This document shows positions 46,249 through 56,879 of a DNA stretch of 64,000 nucleotides, piece after piece. Positions within the stretch are counted from its first letter, which is position 1. Each line of letters opens with the position of its first letter. The notes beneath the pieces were generated by a model. It did not search any database, was not told the origin of the DNA, and saw only the letters and a list, made by a program, of their open reading frames with translations. This stretch comes from Isoalcanivorax pacificus W11-5 (GTDB taxonomy: Bacteria; Pseudomonadota; Gammaproteobacteria; Pseudomonadales; Alcanivoracaceae). Where the stretch lies: contig NZ_CP004387.1 in assembly GCF_000299335.2 (NCBI RefSeq), positions 3,302,994 to 3,366,993 on the forward strand, in the 5' to 3' direction. Both the position numbers and the translations under genes were made by a program.

Positions 46249-46276
46249 GACTTTCGCAACCAATAATGGCCATTCT
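46247..46276 (+). promoter_or_regulatory. Candidate promoter of prkA-yeaH-spoVR
   Basis: TTGACT at 46247-46252 and CATTCT at 46271-46276 with an 18-base spacer. The ATG of prkA is about 117 bases beyond, leaving a long leader. In enterobacteria the homologous yeaGH operon depends on RpoS and NtrC; I see no clear GG-N10-GC element here. Confidence 0.45.
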
Positions 46277-46392
46277 ACAAACACACCCCACCCCTGTTCG
46301 CCAAGGCTTGCGGCAGGCTAACCCGAGGAAGGAAAACCACATCATGTAACCACCGGTCTGACAATCACCGGCGCACAGTGAGGAAGCCAGGC

Positions 46393-48315
46393 ATGAGCAT
46401 TATCAGCCACTATCAAACCCGCTATGAAGCCACCCAGCAGGAGGAATACTCGCTGGAGGAATACCTTCAGCTTTGCAAGTCAGACCCGTCCACCTACGCT
46501 ACCGCCGCCGAACGCATGCTCATGGCCATCGGCGAGCCGGAAATGATCGACACCTCCAAAGACCCGCGCCTGTCGCGCATTTTTTCCAACAAGATGATTC
46601 GCCGTTACCCGGCGTTCAGCGAGTTCTATGGCATGGAGGAAGCGATTGAAAATATCGTCGCCTATTTCCGCCATGCCGCGCAGGGCCTGGAGGAAAAGAA
46701 ACAGATCCTGTATCTGCTTGGTCCCGTGGGTGGCGGCAAATCCTCCCTGGCAGAAAAACTCAAGTCCTTGATGCAGAAGGTGCCTTTCTATGCCATCAAG
46801 GGTTCTCCGGTAAATGAATCACCACTGGCCCTGTTCGACCCGCATGAGGATGGCCCGATCCTGGAAGAGGAATACGGCATTCCCCTGCGTTATAGCCGCT
46901 CCATCATGTCGCCCTGGGCAGTCAAACGTTTGCATGAATACGGTGGCGACATTTCACGCTTTCGCGTGGTGAAACTGTATCCCTCCATTCTCGACCAGAT
47001 TGCCATTGCCAAGACCGAGCCGGGCGATGAGAACAACCAGGACATTTCCGCGCTGGTCGGCAAGGTGGATATCCGCAAGCTGGAGGACTTTGCCCAGAAC
47101 GACCCGGATGCCTACAGTTTCTCCGGCGGCCTGTGCCGGGCCAACCAGGGCCTGCTGGAATTCGTCGAGATGTTCAAGGCACCGATCAAGGTGCTGCATC
47201 CGCTGCTCACCGCCACCCAGGAAGGCAACTTCAACGGCACCGAGCACATGGGCGCGATTCCGTTCGAGGGTATTGTGCTGGCCCACTCCAACGAAGCAGA
47301 GTGGCAGACCTTCCGGCACAACAAGAACAACGAAGCCTTCATTGACCGTATCTTCATCGTCAAGGTGCCCTACTGCCTGCGCGTCAGCGAGGAAGTGCAC
47401 ATTTATGAAAAGCTGCTCGCCAACAGCAGCCTGCGCGACGCCCAGTGCGCGCCGGACACGCTGTACATGCTGGCGCAGTTCTCGATTCTGAGCCGGCTGA
47501 AAGAGCCGGAGAACTCCAGCATCTATTCGAAGATGCGCATCTATAACGGCGACAATCTGAAGGATATCGATCCGAAGTCGAAGTCCATCCAGGAGTACCG
47601 CGACGCCGCCGGCGTGGACGAGGGCATGACCGGGATATCCACCCGCTTCGCCTTCAAAATTCTCTCCAAGGTCTTCAACTTCGACCACTCCGAGATCGCC
47701 GCCAATCCGGTGCACCTGATGCATGTGCTGGAGCAGCAGATCGAACAGGAGCAGTTCCAGCAGGAACGGCAGGAACAACTGCGCCGCTTCATCAAGGAAT
47801 TCCTGGTGCCGCGCTATGTCGAGTTCATCGGCAAGGAAATCCAGACCGCCTACCTCGAATCCTATTCCGAGTATGGCCAGAACATTTTCGACCGTTACGT
47901 TACCTACGCCGATTTCTGGATTCAGGACCAGGAGTTCCGCGACCCGGACACCGGCGAGATCTTCGACCGCCAGGCGCTGAACGAGGAACTGGAGAAGATC
48001 GAGAAGCCGGCGGGCATCTCCAATCCGAAGGATTTCCGCAACGAAGTGGTCAACTTTGTTCTGCGGGCACGCGCCAACAACGAAGGCCGCAACCCGTCAT
48101 GGCTGAGTTACCAGAAACTGCGCGATGTCATCGAGAAGAAAATGTTCTCGAACACGGAAGACCTGCTCCCCGTCATCTCTTTCAATGCAAAGGGCTCGAA
48201 GGAAGACATGAAGAAGCACAACGACTTCGTGCAGCGCATGATGGATCGCGGCTACACCGAGAAGCAGGTTCGCCTGCTGTCCGAGTGGTACCTGCGCGTC
48301 CGCAAGGCGCAGTAA
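46393..48315 (+). CDS. prkA: PrkA-family serine protein kinase (YeaG)
   Basis: 640 residues from ATG 46393 ([19 protein letters not shown]), with AGGAAG upstream. An AAA-like P-loop domain has Walker [11 protein letters not shown] near residue 110, and a C-terminal PrkA kinase domain (PF06798) follows. E. coli YeaG and Bacillus PrkA are linked to starvation and stress responses. It heads the three-gene prkA-yeaH-spoVR set, with a 70-base gap to the next gene. Confidence 0.95.
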   Translation: MSIISHYQTRYEATQQEEYSLEEYLQLCKSDPSTYATAAERMLMAIGEPEMIDTSKDPRLSRIFSNKMIRRYPAFSEFYGMEEAIENIVAYFRHAAQGLEEKKQILYLLGPVGGGKSSLAEKLKSLMQKVPFYAIKGSPVNESPLALFDPHEDGPILEEEYGIPLRYSRSIMSPWAVKRLHEYGGDISRFRVVKLYPSILDQIAIAKTEPGDENNQDISALVGKVDIRKLEDFAQNDPDAYSFSGGLCRANQGLLEFVEMFKAPIKVLHPLLTATQEGNFNGTEHMGAIPFEGIVLAHSNEAEWQTFRHNKNNEAFIDRIFIVKVPYCLRVSEEVHIYEKLLANSSLRDAQCAPDTLYMLAQFSILSRLKEPENSSIYSKMRIYNGDNLKDIDPKSKSIQEYRDAAGVDEGMTGISTRFAFKILSKVFNFDHSEIAANPVHLMHVLEQQIEQEQFQQERQEQLRRFIKEFLVPRYVEFIGKEIQTAYLESYSEYGQNIFDRYVTYADFWIQDQEFRDPDTGEIFDRQALNEELEKIEKPAGISNPKDFRNEVVNFVLRARANNEGRNPSWLSYQKLRDVIEKKMFSNTEDLLPVISFNAKGSKEDMKKHNDFVQRMMDRGYTEKQVRLLSEWYLRVRKAQ

Positions 48316-48385
48316 CGCGCGGCCCGGCGTCCGTCATGGGCGCCGTTCACGGCCGCTGGCAGAGTCTCCGCACCGGGAGGGCGGC

Positions 48386-49669
48386 ATGAGCTTCATTGTC
48401 GACCGCAGGCTCAATGGCAGGCACAAGAGCACCATCAACCGGCAACGCTTTCTCAAGCGATACCGCGAACACATCCGCGAGGCCGTCAACGACGCCGTCA
48501 ACCAGCGTTCCATTCGCGACATGGAGCGCGGCGAGCGCATCGTGATTCCGCGCAAGGACCTCAGCGAACCACAGTTCCACCACGGCCCCGGTGGACGCCG
48601 CAGCGTTGTACATCCCGGCAACCGCGAATTCCAGCAGGGCGACACCATTGCCCGGCCACCCGGTGGCGGCGCCGGCGACGGTGGACAGGCGTCGAACCAG
48701 GGTGAAGGGCTGGATGATTTTGCCTTTGAACTGGACCCGCGCGAGTTTCTCAATTTCCTGTTCGAGGGCCTGGCGCTGCCCAACCTGATCAAGCGGCAGT
48801 TGCAGGGTGAGTCCAGCTATCGAGCCGTGCACGGCGGCATCGTCAGCGAAGGCAACCCGTCAAAAATCAATATCGTGCGCTCCATGCGCCAGGCCTCCAT
48901 GCGCCGGCGCGCCCTCGGTGCAGCCAGCCGCCGCCAGCTTGGCGAACTGAAAGCCGAGCAAGCCGCGCTGCTGGAGCAGGAGCAATCCCCGGAACGGCAG
49001 GCCCGTCTGGCCGAACTCGCCGAGTTGATCGCTCGCCGCGAAGGCCGTGTTGGCCGCATCCCCTTTCTCGACACGGTGGACCTGCGCTACAACCACACCG
49101 TGCGCCAGCCGGTTCCGGTCAGCCGCGCGGTGATGTTCTGCATCATGGATGTCTCCGGCTCCATGAACCAGGAAATGAAGGAACTGGCCAAGCGCTTTTT
49201 CCTGTTGCTGTTCCTGTTCCTGCAACGCAACTACACCCACACCGAGATCGTCTTCATCCGCCATCACACCAGTGCCAAGGAAGTCGACGAACAGGAGTTT
49301 TTCTATTCACGTGAAACCGGCGGCACCATCGTGTCCAGCGCCCTGAAACTGACCAGCGAGATCATCCGCGAACGCTACCCGGAGGATGAATGGAATATCT
49401 ATACCGCGCAGGCGTCCGACGGCGACAACTGGAACGATGACTCGCCCACCTGCGTGCGCATCCTGCGCGAGGAACTGCTGCCGAAGATGCAGTACTTTGC
49501 CTATGTGGAGATCATGCCCCGGCGCCACCAGGCATTGTGGGACAGCTACATGCAGGTGCACCTGCAGCACCCCAATGCCTTTGCCCTGCAACAGATCGAT
49601 GGCCCGGAGGATATCTACCCGGTATTCCGTGAGCTGTTTCGTCAGCGTATGGAGGAACACACCCCGTGA
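48386..49669 (+). CDS. yeaH: YeaH/DUF444 family protein with von Willebrand-like domain
   Basis: 427 residues. N-terminal YeaH signature [20 protein letters not shown], a Gly-rich linker (about 75-112), and a C-terminal vWA-like domain with the MIDAS-type motif MDVSGSM near 255 and GGTIVSSAL. The family (PF04285) is of unknown function and always travels with prkA and spoVR. It overlaps spoVR by four bases. Confidence 0.95.
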   Translation: MSFIVDRRLNGRHKSTINRQRFLKRYREHIREAVNDAVNQRSIRDMERGERIVIPRKDLSEPQFHHGPGGRRSVVHPGNREFQQGDTIARPPGGGAGDGGQASNQGEGLDDFAFELDPREFLNFLFEGLALPNLIKRQLQGESSYRAVHGGIVSEGNPSKINIVRSMRQASMRRRALGAASRRQLGELKAEQAALLEQEQSPERQARLAELAELIARREGRVGRIPFLDTVDLRYNHTVRQPVPVSRAVMFCIMDVSGSMNQEMKELAKRFFLLLFLFLQRNYTHTEIVFIRHHTSAKEVDEQEFFYSRETGGTIVSSALKLTSEIIRERYPEDEWNIYTAQASDGDNWNDDSPTCVRILREELLPKMQYFAYVEIMPRRHQALWDSYMQVHLQHPNAFALQQIDGPEDIYPVFRELFRQRMEEHTP

Positions 49670-51204
49670 GCGAACCTGTCCGGCGGGAGCCTTTGTCCAC
49701 CAGCTCGGAATGGAACTTCGACCTGATCCAGCGTTTTGATGAGGAGATCGGCCGCATCGCGCGGGACAAGTATCAACTGGATACGTTCCCGAACCAGATC
49801 GAGGTGATTTCCTCGGAACAGATGATGGACGCCTACTCGTCCGTCGGCATGCCGGTGGGCTATCACCACTGGTCATTCGGCAAGCAGTTCGTGGAGGTGG
49901 AGAACCGCTACCGGCGCGGGCAGATGGGGCTGGCCTACGAAATCGTGATCAACTCCAACCCCTGCATCGCCTACCTGATGGAAGAGAACACCATGACCAT
50001 GCAGGCGCTGGTGATCGCACACGCCTGCTATGGCCATAATTCGTTCTTCAAGGGCAACTATCTGTTCCGTACCTGGACCGACGCCTCGGCGATCATCGAT
50101 TACCTGGTCTTTGCCCGCCATTACATTGCCCAGTGCGAAGAACGCCATGGCGTGGAAGAAGTCGAGCGCGTGCTGGATTCCTGCCACGCGCTGATGAATT
50201 ACGGCGTCGATCGCTACAAGCGCCCCTACCCCATTTCCGCCGCCACAGAACAACTACGGCAGCAGGAACGGGAGACGCTGCTGCAACAGCAGGTATCCGA
50301 ACTGTGGAAGACCTTTCCCGAAATGCAGCCAGGCATCAAGCGCCGCAAGCAGGTACAGCGCTATCCGGCGGAACCACAGGAAAATCTGCTCTACTTCATC
50401 GAGAAGAACGCGCCACTGCTTGAGCCCTGGCAGCGGGAAATCGTGCGCATCGTGCGCAAGATGGCGCAGTACTTCTATCCGCAGCGGCAAACCAAGGTCA
50501 TGAACGAAGGCTGGGCCACGTTCTGGCACTACACCCTGCTCAACGATCTGTACGACGAGGGCCTGATTACCGAAGGCGCCATGCTGGAATTCCTGCAGAG
50601 TCACTCGCAGGTGGTCTATCAGCCACCATTCGACAGCCAGTGGTACAGCGGCATCAACCCGTACGCGCTCGGCTTCGCCATGTTTCGCGACATCCGCCGT
50701 ATCTGCGAGGCCCCCACCGAGGAGGACCGGCGCTGGTTCCCGGACATCGCCGGCAGCGACTGGCTGAAGACGCTCAAGTTCGCCATGCAAAGCTTCAAGG
50801 ATGAAAGCTTTATCCAGCAGTTCCTCTCACCGCGTGTGATTCGCGAGATGAAACTGTTCGCCGTGCTGGATGACGACAACGAGGACCATCTGGAGATTCG
50901 CGCCATTCACGACGACGCGGGTTACCAGACCGTGCGGCAGCTGCTCTCCGAGCAGTACAACCTGAGCATCCATGAACCGAGTATTCAGGTCTACGATGCG
51001 GACATCCGTGGCGACCGGTCACTTACCCTGCAACATATTCGCCAGGATCGCCGGCCACTGGCCCGCGACCGTGCCCACGACGTGATGCGCCATCTCTATC
51101 GTTTATGGCAGTTCGATGTGCACCTGGAAAGTATTGAGGATGGACGTGTGGTCGAGCGGCTGTCGATTCCGCCCAAAGAAGATATCACCGACGGCAGCGA
51201 CTAA
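49666..51204 (+). CDS. spoVR: SpoVR family protein (YcgB)
   Basis: 512 residues. Family marks include [65 protein letters not shown] and [11 protein letters not shown]. The HxxxH/ExxxH-like clusters suggest metal binding, but the function is unknown. It completes the prkA-yeaH-spoVR module; the three proteins likely act in one pathway. Confidence 0.95.
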   Translation: MSEPVRREPLSTSSEWNFDLIQRFDEEIGRIARDKYQLDTFPNQIEVISSEQMMDAYSSVGMPVGYHHWSFGKQFVEVENRYRRGQMGLAYEIVINSNPCIAYLMEENTMTMQALVIAHACYGHNSFFKGNYLFRTWTDASAIIDYLVFARHYIAQCEERHGVEEVERVLDSCHALMNYGVDRYKRPYPISAATEQLRQQERETLLQQQVSELWKTFPEMQPGIKRRKQVQRYPAEPQENLLYFIEKNAPLLEPWQREIVRIVRKMAQYFYPQRQTKVMNEGWATFWHYTLLNDLYDEGLITEGAMLEFLQSHSQVVYQPPFDSQWYSGINPYALGFAMFRDIRRICEAPTEEDRRWFPDIAGSDWLKTLKFAMQSFKDESFIQQFLSPRVIREMKLFAVLDDDNEDHLEIRAIHDDAGYQTVRQLLSEQYNLSIHEPSIQVYDADIRGDRSLTLQHIRQDRRPLARDRAHDVMRHLYRLWQFDVHLESIEDGRVVERLSIPPKEDITDGSD

Positions 51205-51206
51205 GC

Positions 51207-51244
51207 GCCCGTGCTGGCGGCCTGATAAAGCCGCCAGCACGGGC
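51207..51244. terminator. Perfect 15-bp stem-loop between spoVR and the nitronate monooxygenase
   Basis: Arms GCCCGTGCTGGCGGC (51207-51221) and its exact complement (51230-51244) with an eight-base loop start three bases after the spoVR stop. Neither side has a T run. The left arm and loop (GTGCTG-R-CGGCCTGA) resemble the hairpins inside the repeats at 1163-1193 and 17157-17190. Confidence 0.7.
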
Positions 51245-51309
51245 AAGCGCAGGAGGCGGACATTCCGCCCCCACTTTTCACGGCGCAGATCCACCCCGCC
51301 CGGACAGAT

Positions 51310-52284
51310 TTAAACCAGCGGGCTCAACCGCTCCCGAATCACCTTCTGACAATCGGCAATGATCTCCTGCACCAGTGCTTCGCAGGACGGGATGCTGTGG
51401 ATCAGGCCCTGTACCATGCCGGACGTCCAGATACCGTAATCGACATCGCCCTCGCTGAGCGCGACCTTGCCACGGGTACCGGCCACCATGTCGCGGATCA
51501 TCTCGAAATCCAGATCCTTGCCGGCCTCCTGCTCGATCTCGCGCACTTTCACCGCTACCGCGTTCTTGTGCACACGCGCGGTGTTGCGCAACGGCCGGAA
51601 GATCAGCGCGGTATCCAGCTCCGACGCGGCAACAATGGCCTGCTTGATGTTGTCATGGATGGGCGCTTCTTTCGTCGCCATAAAGCGCGTGCCCATATTG
51701 ATGCCGTCCGCCCCCAGTGCCAGGCAGGCGGCCATCTGCGCGCCGGTGCCGATCCCGCCGGACGCGAGCATCGGAATCTTCAGCTTTGCGGCCGCCGCCG
51801 GCAGCAACACCAGATTCGGAATATCGTCCTCGCCCGGATGCCCGGCGCACTCGAACCCGTCCACACTCACTGCGGCCACGCCGATGCTTTCCGCTTTCAG
51901 CGCGTGGCGCACCGACGTGCACTTGTGCACCACATGCACACCGTATTCCTTGAACAGCAGCATGAACGGTTCCGGATTGCGGCCGGCGGTTTCCACCACC
52001 TTGATGCCGGCTTCGCAGGCCACGCGGGCGTATTCTTCATACGGCACGGGCTTGATGGTCGGCAGGATGGTGAGGTTGACCCCGAACGGCTGGTCGGTCA
52101 TTTCCCGGCAGCGGCGGATCTCACGCTCCAGGTCTTCCGGTGTTGGCTGGGTCAGCGCGGTGATGATACCCAGCGCACCGGCGTTGGAGACCGCCGCCGC
52201 CAGGTCGGCATAGCCGACATTCTGCATGCCGCCCTGGACGATCGGATAGCGGGTGCCCAGCAGTTCGGTGATTCTCGTTTTCAT
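51310..52284 (-). CDS. Nitronate monooxygenase family enzyme
   Basis: 324 residues, FMN-dependent TIM barrel. PIVQGGMQNVGYADLAAAVSNAGALGIITAL at the start, GHPGEDD and ASGGIGTGAQMAACLALGADGINMGTRFMATKE are family marks. Such enzymes oxidise nitroalkanes/propionate 3-nitronate; FabK enoyl-ACP reductase belongs to the same fold, but the context gives no fatty acid link. Alone on the minus strand, convergent with spoVR. Confidence 0.9.
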   Translation of the reverse strand: MKTRITELLGTRYPIVQGGMQNVGYADLAAAVSNAGALGIITALTQPTPEDLEREIRRCREMTDQPFGVNLTILPTIKPVPYEEYARVACEAGIKVVETAGRNPEPFMLLFKEYGVHVVHKCTSVRHALKAESIGVAAVSVDGFECAGHPGEDDIPNLVLLPAAAAKLKIPMLASGGIGTGAQMAACLALGADGINMGTRFMATKEAPIHDNIKQAIVAASELDTALIFRPLRNTARVHKNAVAVKVREIEQEAGKDLDFEMIRDMVAGTRGKVALSEGDVDYGIWTSGMVQGLIHSIPSCEALVQEIIADCQKVIRERLSPLV

Positions 52285-52416
52285 GCGTCAGTGCTCCTGT
52301 TCCTGCGTCACGGGACTACCATCACGGGACTACAGCATGCCGGCCAGTACAGGGGCAATGGCCGGATGACTCACGCGCATAGGCCATAGAGTCTGCCTGT
52401 CTGTGAAGAGCTCTGT

Positions 52417-53307
52417 TCACGACTCCACCACCGGCGCACGGCGCATGCCATGGCGATCCCCGTACAGATACGCCCCCAGCGCCACCACGATCAGCCCCGC
52501 GCCGACCAGCATGGACAGCGCCGGCTGCTCGCCGTTGAGCAACATGCCCAGCCCCAGCGCCAGCACCGGTGTTATCAGCGTAATCAGCGCCACAGTGGCC
52601 GCCGGCAACCGCGACAGCACCAGGTAGTAACACAGGAACCCCAGCAACGAGCCAAACAGCGACAGGTACAGCACCGCCCACAGGCCACGCTCCGTCAGCG
52701 GGATCGCCGTCGGTTCGCCACTGAGCAGCCACATGGCCACAAAACAGGGCAGGCTCAGGATCAACGCCCCGAGCGTCTGGTTCAGCGGCGGCTGCCCTGC
52801 CGCCGCCCGCTGCACGGCAATGGCACTGCCGCAAAACAGGCACACGCCGCCAAACAGCATCAGCACCGCCACCAGCCGGCCACCGCCCACCAGCGCGTCG
52901 CTGAAAATCACCGCCAGCCCGATCACTCCGATCACGCAGCCGGCCCAGTGCCAGCCGCGCAGGCGCACCGAACCCGGCAGGCATTGCAGCATCAGCCCGG
53001 ACAGCAACGGCGCCAGCCCGTACATCACCGAGATCAGCCCCGAGGGCACACTCGCGGACGCGCGATAGGTCAGCGCCATGGCACCAAACACCCCCGGCAC
53101 GGCAGCGAGATACCCCAGCAGCGCACGCCGGTGCCAGCGCATGCGGCCCCCGCTGCACCAGAGCAGCAGAATGCCCAGGGCGGTCGCGATCAGCATGCGC
53201 AGCATCAGGCTGCCTGCGGCAGCGCCGCCCTCCGCGCTCCATTTGATTGCCAGGGGTGTGGTGGCCCAGACGAGCACCACGGTGAAATAAGCCAGGCCGG
53301 TCGACAT
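52417..53307 (-). CDS. EamA/DMT-family membrane transporter
   Basis: 296 residues from ATG 53307 (MSTGLAYFTVVLVWATTPLAIKWS); the frame continues upstream without similarity. Ten predicted membrane segments in two EamA repeats, with the typical N-terminal WATTPLAIKW and second-repeat LSLFGSLLGFLCYYLVLSRLPAATVALITLITPVLALGLG. Substrate unknown; relatives export amino acids or metabolites. Confidence 0.93.
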   Translation of the reverse strand: MSTGLAYFTVVLVWATTPLAIKWSAEGGAAAGSLMLRMLIATALGILLLWCSGGRMRWHRRALLGYLAAVPGVFGAMALTYRASASVPSGLISVMYGLAPLLSGLMLQCLPGSVRLRGWHWAGCVIGVIGLAVIFSDALVGGGRLVAVLMLFGGVCLFCGSAIAVQRAAAGQPPLNQTLGALILSLPCFVAMWLLSGEPTAIPLTERGLWAVLYLSLFGSLLGFLCYYLVLSRLPAATVALITLITPVLALGLGMLLNGEQPALSMLVGAGLIVVALGAYLYGDRHGMRRAPVVES

Positions 53308-53365
53308 AGGGATGTTCCTGTAACGGCTAAAGGACAATGAAATGTCCCGACCCGTATAACGAAAA

Positions 53366-53396
53366 AAGCCGCAGGGTCGGAACGACGCTGCGGCTT
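53366..53396 (-). terminator. Strong minus-strand intrinsic terminator
   Basis: A perfect 9-bp stem (53366-53374 with 53388-53396, AAGCCGCAG) with a 13-base loop. The minus-strand continuation is a T run (plus-strand A from 53362). It lies between the small ORF at 53414-53551 and the EamA gene, so it ends a minus-strand transcript that comes from under the cca start. Confidence 0.88.
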
Positions 53397-53413
53397 CTGA
53401 TTGACGGGATGCG

Positions 53414-53551
53414 TTAACCGGATCGCAGCAGGGGCTTGCGCCAGGCGCGGGCCACGCGCACCGGCATGCCGACCACCACGCGCGCACGCGCCGCCGGGGC
53501 CTTGGCCGGGGCAGCGTGTGCAGTTTGCGGTTTGCGGGCTAACGTCATCAT
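53414..53551 (-). CDS. Small basic protein, possible
   Basis: 45 residues (44 if the second ATG is used). Composition is strongly basic and Ala/Pro-rich: about ten Arg/Lys and no acidic residue. I recognise no family. The main support is the strong terminator 17 bases past its stop codon, which has no other minus-strand gene to serve. No good ribosome-binding site is visible. A short RNA gene in the same place is the alternative. Confidence 0.45.
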   Translation of the reverse strand: MMTLARKPQTAHAAPAKAPAARARVVVGMPVRVARAWRKPLLRSG

Positions 53552-53563
53552 GCGAACATGATG
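53546..53563. promoter_or_regulatory. Palindrome at the cca/small-ORF divergence
   Basis: CATCATG (53546-53552) and its complement CATGATG (53557-53563) with a four-base CGAA spacer. It covers the start of the small minus-strand ORF and lies 30 bases before the cca ATG. It could be an operator or an RNA hairpin over the start codon. Confidence 0.45.
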
Positions 53564-53593
53564 CGCAGATGAACGCCCGGGTGCAATCACACA

Positions 53594-54838
53594 ATGCAGC
53601 AACAACAGGTTTTTCTGGTCGGCGGCGCAGTCCGCGATGACATGCTCGGCCTCGCGGTCCACGAGCGGGACTGGGTGGTGGTCGGCAGCACGCCGGAAGA
53701 AATGGTCAACCAGGGGTTCCGGCCAGTGGGCCGTGACTTCCCGGTGTTCCTGCATCCGAAAACCGGCGAGGAATACGCCCTGGCGCGTACCGAGCGCAAG
53801 GCCGGCGTCGGCTACCATGGCTTTACCTTCAATGCCTCGCCCAGGGTGACACTGGAAGAAGACCTGGCACGCCGCGACCTGACCATCAACGCCATGGCCC
53901 GCGCCCGGGGTGGCCCGCTGATCGATCCCTACCACGGCCAGCGTGATCTCAAGGCCCGCCGCCTGCGCCACGTCTCCGATGCCTTCGCCGAGGACCCCCT
54001 GCGGGTGCTGCGCGTGGCCCGTTTCGCTGCCCGCTTCCATTGGCTGGGTTTTACCATCGCCGACGAGACGCTGGCGCTGATGCGCCAGTTGAGCACCCCG
54101 GAAGAGCTGCTCGCTCTGTCACCGGAACGTATCTGGAAAGAAACAGAAAAGGCACTGAACGAACGTGACCCGCAGGTGTACTTTCAGACACTGGAAGCCT
54201 GTGGCGCGCTGGCGGTGATTTTCCCCGAGCTGGCCGCCCTGCGCGGCGTGCCGCAAACGGCCGCCCACCACCCGGAAGTGGACACCCTGATTCATCAGTA
54301 CCTGGCACTGGCGCAGGCGGCCCGCATGGACCTGCCCGGCCTGGCACGCTTTGCCGTGCTGGTGCATGACCTGGGCAAGGGCGACACACCGCCGTCCGAA
54401 TGGCCCCGCCACATTGCCCACGAAGCCCGCGGCGGCACGCCGGTGAGCCGGCTGTGTGCCAGATTGAAAGTGCCGGCAGAGTTCCGCGAACTGGGCCTGC
54501 TCACCGCCACCTGGCACACGCACTGCCACCGCGCGCTGGAGCTGCGCCCCGGCACGGTCTGGAAACTGTTGCGGGCACTGGACTACCCGCGCCGCCCGGA
54601 ACGCCTGCGGCTGTTCGTGGCGGCCTGCGAAGCCGACGCGCGCGGCCGCGAGGGGTTTGCCGACCGCGACTACCCGCAGGCGGCCTATCTGCTCGGCGCG
54701 GCAGCTGCCAGCGACCGCGTGGACGTCCGGGCACTGCGGGATCAGGGCTTTGAAGGCAAGGCACTGGGCGAAGCCATTGAGCGTGCCCGTATCACGGCGA
54801 TCGAGGAGTACCGGACACAATGGCAAAAGTCGCACTGA
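53594..54838 (+). CDS. cca: CCA tRNA nucleotidyltransferase with HD domain
   Basis: 414 residues, class II, E. coli-type. Motif [13 protein letters not shown] at 8-19, [15 protein letters not shown], motif [11 protein letters not shown], motif C region [20 protein letters not shown], and the HD phosphohydrolase domain with HDLGKG near 256. It adds or repairs the CCA end of tRNA. It overlaps folM by 19 bases. Confidence 0.97.
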   Translation: MQQQQVFLVGGAVRDDMLGLAVHERDWVVVGSTPEEMVNQGFRPVGRDFPVFLHPKTGEEYALARTERKAGVGYHGFTFNASPRVTLEEDLARRDLTINAMARARGGPLIDPYHGQRDLKARRLRHVSDAFAEDPLRVLRVARFAARFHWLGFTIADETLALMRQLSTPEELLALSPERIWKETEKALNERDPQVYFQTLEACGALAVIFPELAALRGVPQTAAHHPEVDTLIHQYLALAQAARMDLPGLARFAVLVHDLGKGDTPPSEWPRHIAHEARGGTPVSRLCARLKVPAEFRELGLLTATWHTHCHRALELRPGTVWKLLRALDYPRRPERLRLFVAACEADARGREGFADRDYPQAAYLLGAAAASDRVDVRALRDQGFEGKALGEAIERARITAIEEYRTQWQKSH

Positions 54839-55554
54839 TCACTGGCGCGGCACGGCGCATCGGCGCGGAAATTGCGCGCACCCTGCACCAGCACGGTTTC
54901 AGCATCATTATTCATTGCCGCCGCAGCGCCACCGATGCCGCCGAACTGGCGACGGAACTGAACCAGTTGCGGCCGGATTCCGCCCGCGTGCTCAGCGCCA
55001 ACCTCAATGACCCGGCCGCCGTGCGTGAACTCGGCATCGCCGCCAAGGCGCAGTGGGGGCATGTCGATGTGCTGGTCAACAACGCCTCCAGCTTCTATCC
55101 CACGCCACTGGCAAGCGCCACCGACGACGACTGGGACGCACTGCTGCACAGCAACCTGCGCGCGCCCTTCATTCTGATCCAGACACTGGCTGATACCTTG
55201 CGCGCCCGCCAGGGCGCCGTGGTCAATCTGATCGATGTCTACGCCGAAAAACCGCTGGCGGACCACTCGCTCTACTGCATCGCCAAAGCCGGCCTGGCCA
55301 CACTGACACGCTCACTCGCACGGGAGCTGGGGCCAGACGTGCGCATCAACGGCATCTCACCCGGGCCAATCCTGTGGCCGGAAACCGGTCAGGGAAATCA
55401 ACAGGACATTCTGGACGCCACCGCTCTCGGCCGCTGCGGCACACCGGCGGACATTGCCGGCGCTGTCGCATGGCTGGCGCTGGATGCACCGTATGTCACA
55501 GGGCAGATCCTGGCTGTGGACGGCGGCCGCTCGCTGGCATTCCAGGGCGGCTGA
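54820..55554 (+). CDS. folM: Pteridine reductase/dihydromonapterin reductase (FolM-like SDR)
   Basis: 244 residues. Short-chain dehydrogenase with [15 protein letters not shown], where Arg replaces Gly in the cofactor loop (TGxxxRxG), a mark of pteridine reductases. [31 protein letters not shown] with the catalytic Tyr and Lys, and [10 protein letters not shown] follow. It reduces dihydromonapterin or dihydrofolate with NADPH. The folB and folK genes lie 5 kb away. Confidence 0.9.
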   Translation: MAKVALITGAARRIGAEIARTLHQHGFSIIIHCRRSATDAAELATELNQLRPDSARVLSANLNDPAAVRELGIAAKAQWGHVDVLVNNASSFYPTPLASATDDDWDALLHSNLRAPFILIQTLADTLRARQGAVVNLIDVYAEKPLADHSLYCIAKAGLATLTRSLARELGPDVRINGISPGPILWPETGQGNQQDILDATALGRCGTPADIAGAVAWLALDAPYVTGQILAVDGGRSLAFQGG

Positions 55555-55591
55555 GCAGGCACTTTGTCCAGCACCACCGCGCGCGCCATGT

Positions 55592-55617
55592 CACCCGCAT
55601 GAGCCACCCGCATGAGC
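55592..55617 (+). repeat. 13-bp tandem duplication
   Basis: CACCCGCATGAGC occurs twice in direct succession (55592-55604 and 55605-55617), in the gap between folM and the first lipoprotein. The rest of the 219-base gap holds a 7-bp inverted repeat (55674-55680 with 55690-55696, ATATCGC) and the palindrome GACAGCTGTC at 55743-55752. Confidence 0.7.
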
Positions 55618-55773
55618 CACAGGCCATGGCCCAAGACACATAATTCGGACGTTCTGCTAACACGCACCCGTGAATATCGCGCGTCGGAGGCGATATCATA
55701 GCCTCATGCCAATCGGTCCCGATCACGCATAAAAACGATTTTGACAGCTGTCTTTCTTTTTGGGGGAAACACC

Positions 55774-56700
55774 ATGATCTCTAACCACTTCCGCGCCCTC
55801 GGCTGGCGCGGCCTGGCAGCGCCTGTGCTGCTGGCAAGTGTTGTTCTGTCCGGCTGCGGCGGCGATTCCGGTTCTTCCCGGCAACAGTCTGCGGCACCGA
55901 CGCTGGTACTGACCGAAGACAATGCCGCCACGGTGACGGCATACACCTTCGGGCTGGTGGGTATCCTGCCGATGCAGCTGCTCAATGTGATCGAGGACGC
56001 GCTGTCCTTCGAGACCTGCCTGAATGACGATGGCACCCACTCCTCATCGGAAACCGAATTGTCGATTCTGGTGATTTATTCGAATTGCCGTGTCGACGGC
56101 AGCGAGATGGACCCTGACAGCCTGACGCTGGACGGTGCCATGCGCCTGGACCTCGAACACAGTAACCAGGACGTGCCAGCCCGCTTTACCTTCAGCGAAT
56201 ACACTCATACCGGCAGTTATAACGACGGCGTGACCAGCAACAGCCAGCAGTTCGGACTGGACGGCGAGTTCCGTGTCGACGATCTTCCGGATGGCTTCCC
56301 GATCCCATTTATGTCCATGTCGGACGTCAATATCCGCTTCAGCGTCGTTGCCCAGTTCGATGCCACCCCGCCCATTGTGCTCGACTGGCGTCTGAGCGAT
56401 TTCAGCATCAACGCACAGGAACTGGGCAGCAGCCTGGGGGTGACCGTGGCGGGCAATGTGTACCTGGGCGCCCCCATGGAGGGCAGTGTGACCCTCGCCA
56501 CGCCGGTTCCCGTTGCCCTCAGCGACGGCACCGAATGCCACGGCCACTTCACCATCGCCGGCGGCCAGGGCACCTCGCTGGATATCCTGCTGACCGGCAA
56601 CGGCGGCTCGATCACTCTCAATGGCGTGACCACACCGCTGGACTCCTGTGACGAGTTCAACGAGTGGATCAGCAGTGCGATGCCACCCATCCAGCTCTGA
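55774..56700 (+). CDS. Hypothetical lipoprotein, first of a tandem pair
   Basis: 308 residues from ATG 55774, with GGGGGA upstream. A lipoprotein signal ends VVLSGC, followed by Gly/Ser and then a beta-rich, acidic secreted body (about residues 40-308). I recognise no family. Two Cys pairs could form disulfides. The C-terminus has DSCDEFNEW, which matches TCEEFIEW of the next gene, so the two are probably diverged paralogues. Surface or periplasmic location is inferred from the lipobox. Confidence 0.8.
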   Translation: MISNHFRALGWRGLAAPVLLASVVLSGCGGDSGSSRQQSAAPTLVLTEDNAATVTAYTFGLVGILPMQLLNVIEDALSFETCLNDDGTHSSSETELSILVIYSNCRVDGSEMDPDSLTLDGAMRLDLEHSNQDVPARFTFSEYTHTGSYNDGVTSNSQQFGLDGEFRVDDLPDGFPIPFMSMSDVNIRFSVVAQFDATPPIVLDWRLSDFSINAQELGSSLGVTVAGNVYLGAPMEGSVTLATPVPVALSDGTECHGHFTIAGGQGTSLDILLTGNGGSITLNGVTTPLDSCDEFNEWISSAMPPIQL

Positions 56701-56710
56701 CGCCACACCA

Positions 56711-56733
56711 GCCCGCCGGCCTGCCCGGCGGGC
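56711..56733 (+). terminator. Hairpin after the first lipoprotein gene
   Basis: Perfect 9-bp GC stem (56711-56719 with 56725-56733, GCCCGCCGG) with a five-base loop, ten bases past the stop. A C/T-rich stretch follows, without a real T run. Confidence 0.6.
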
Positions 56734-56879
56734 CGGCTCCCCTCCCCGCCGGTCTTATGGCCGCACGCCATCTGTGTTACAACCGTACACCGAATAACAA
56801 GGCACCCGGCCCGACCGGGTGCACGGATTGCGGTGCCCGCACCGCTGCTGTTCACCTGACGGATACAGGATTGCCCCGT

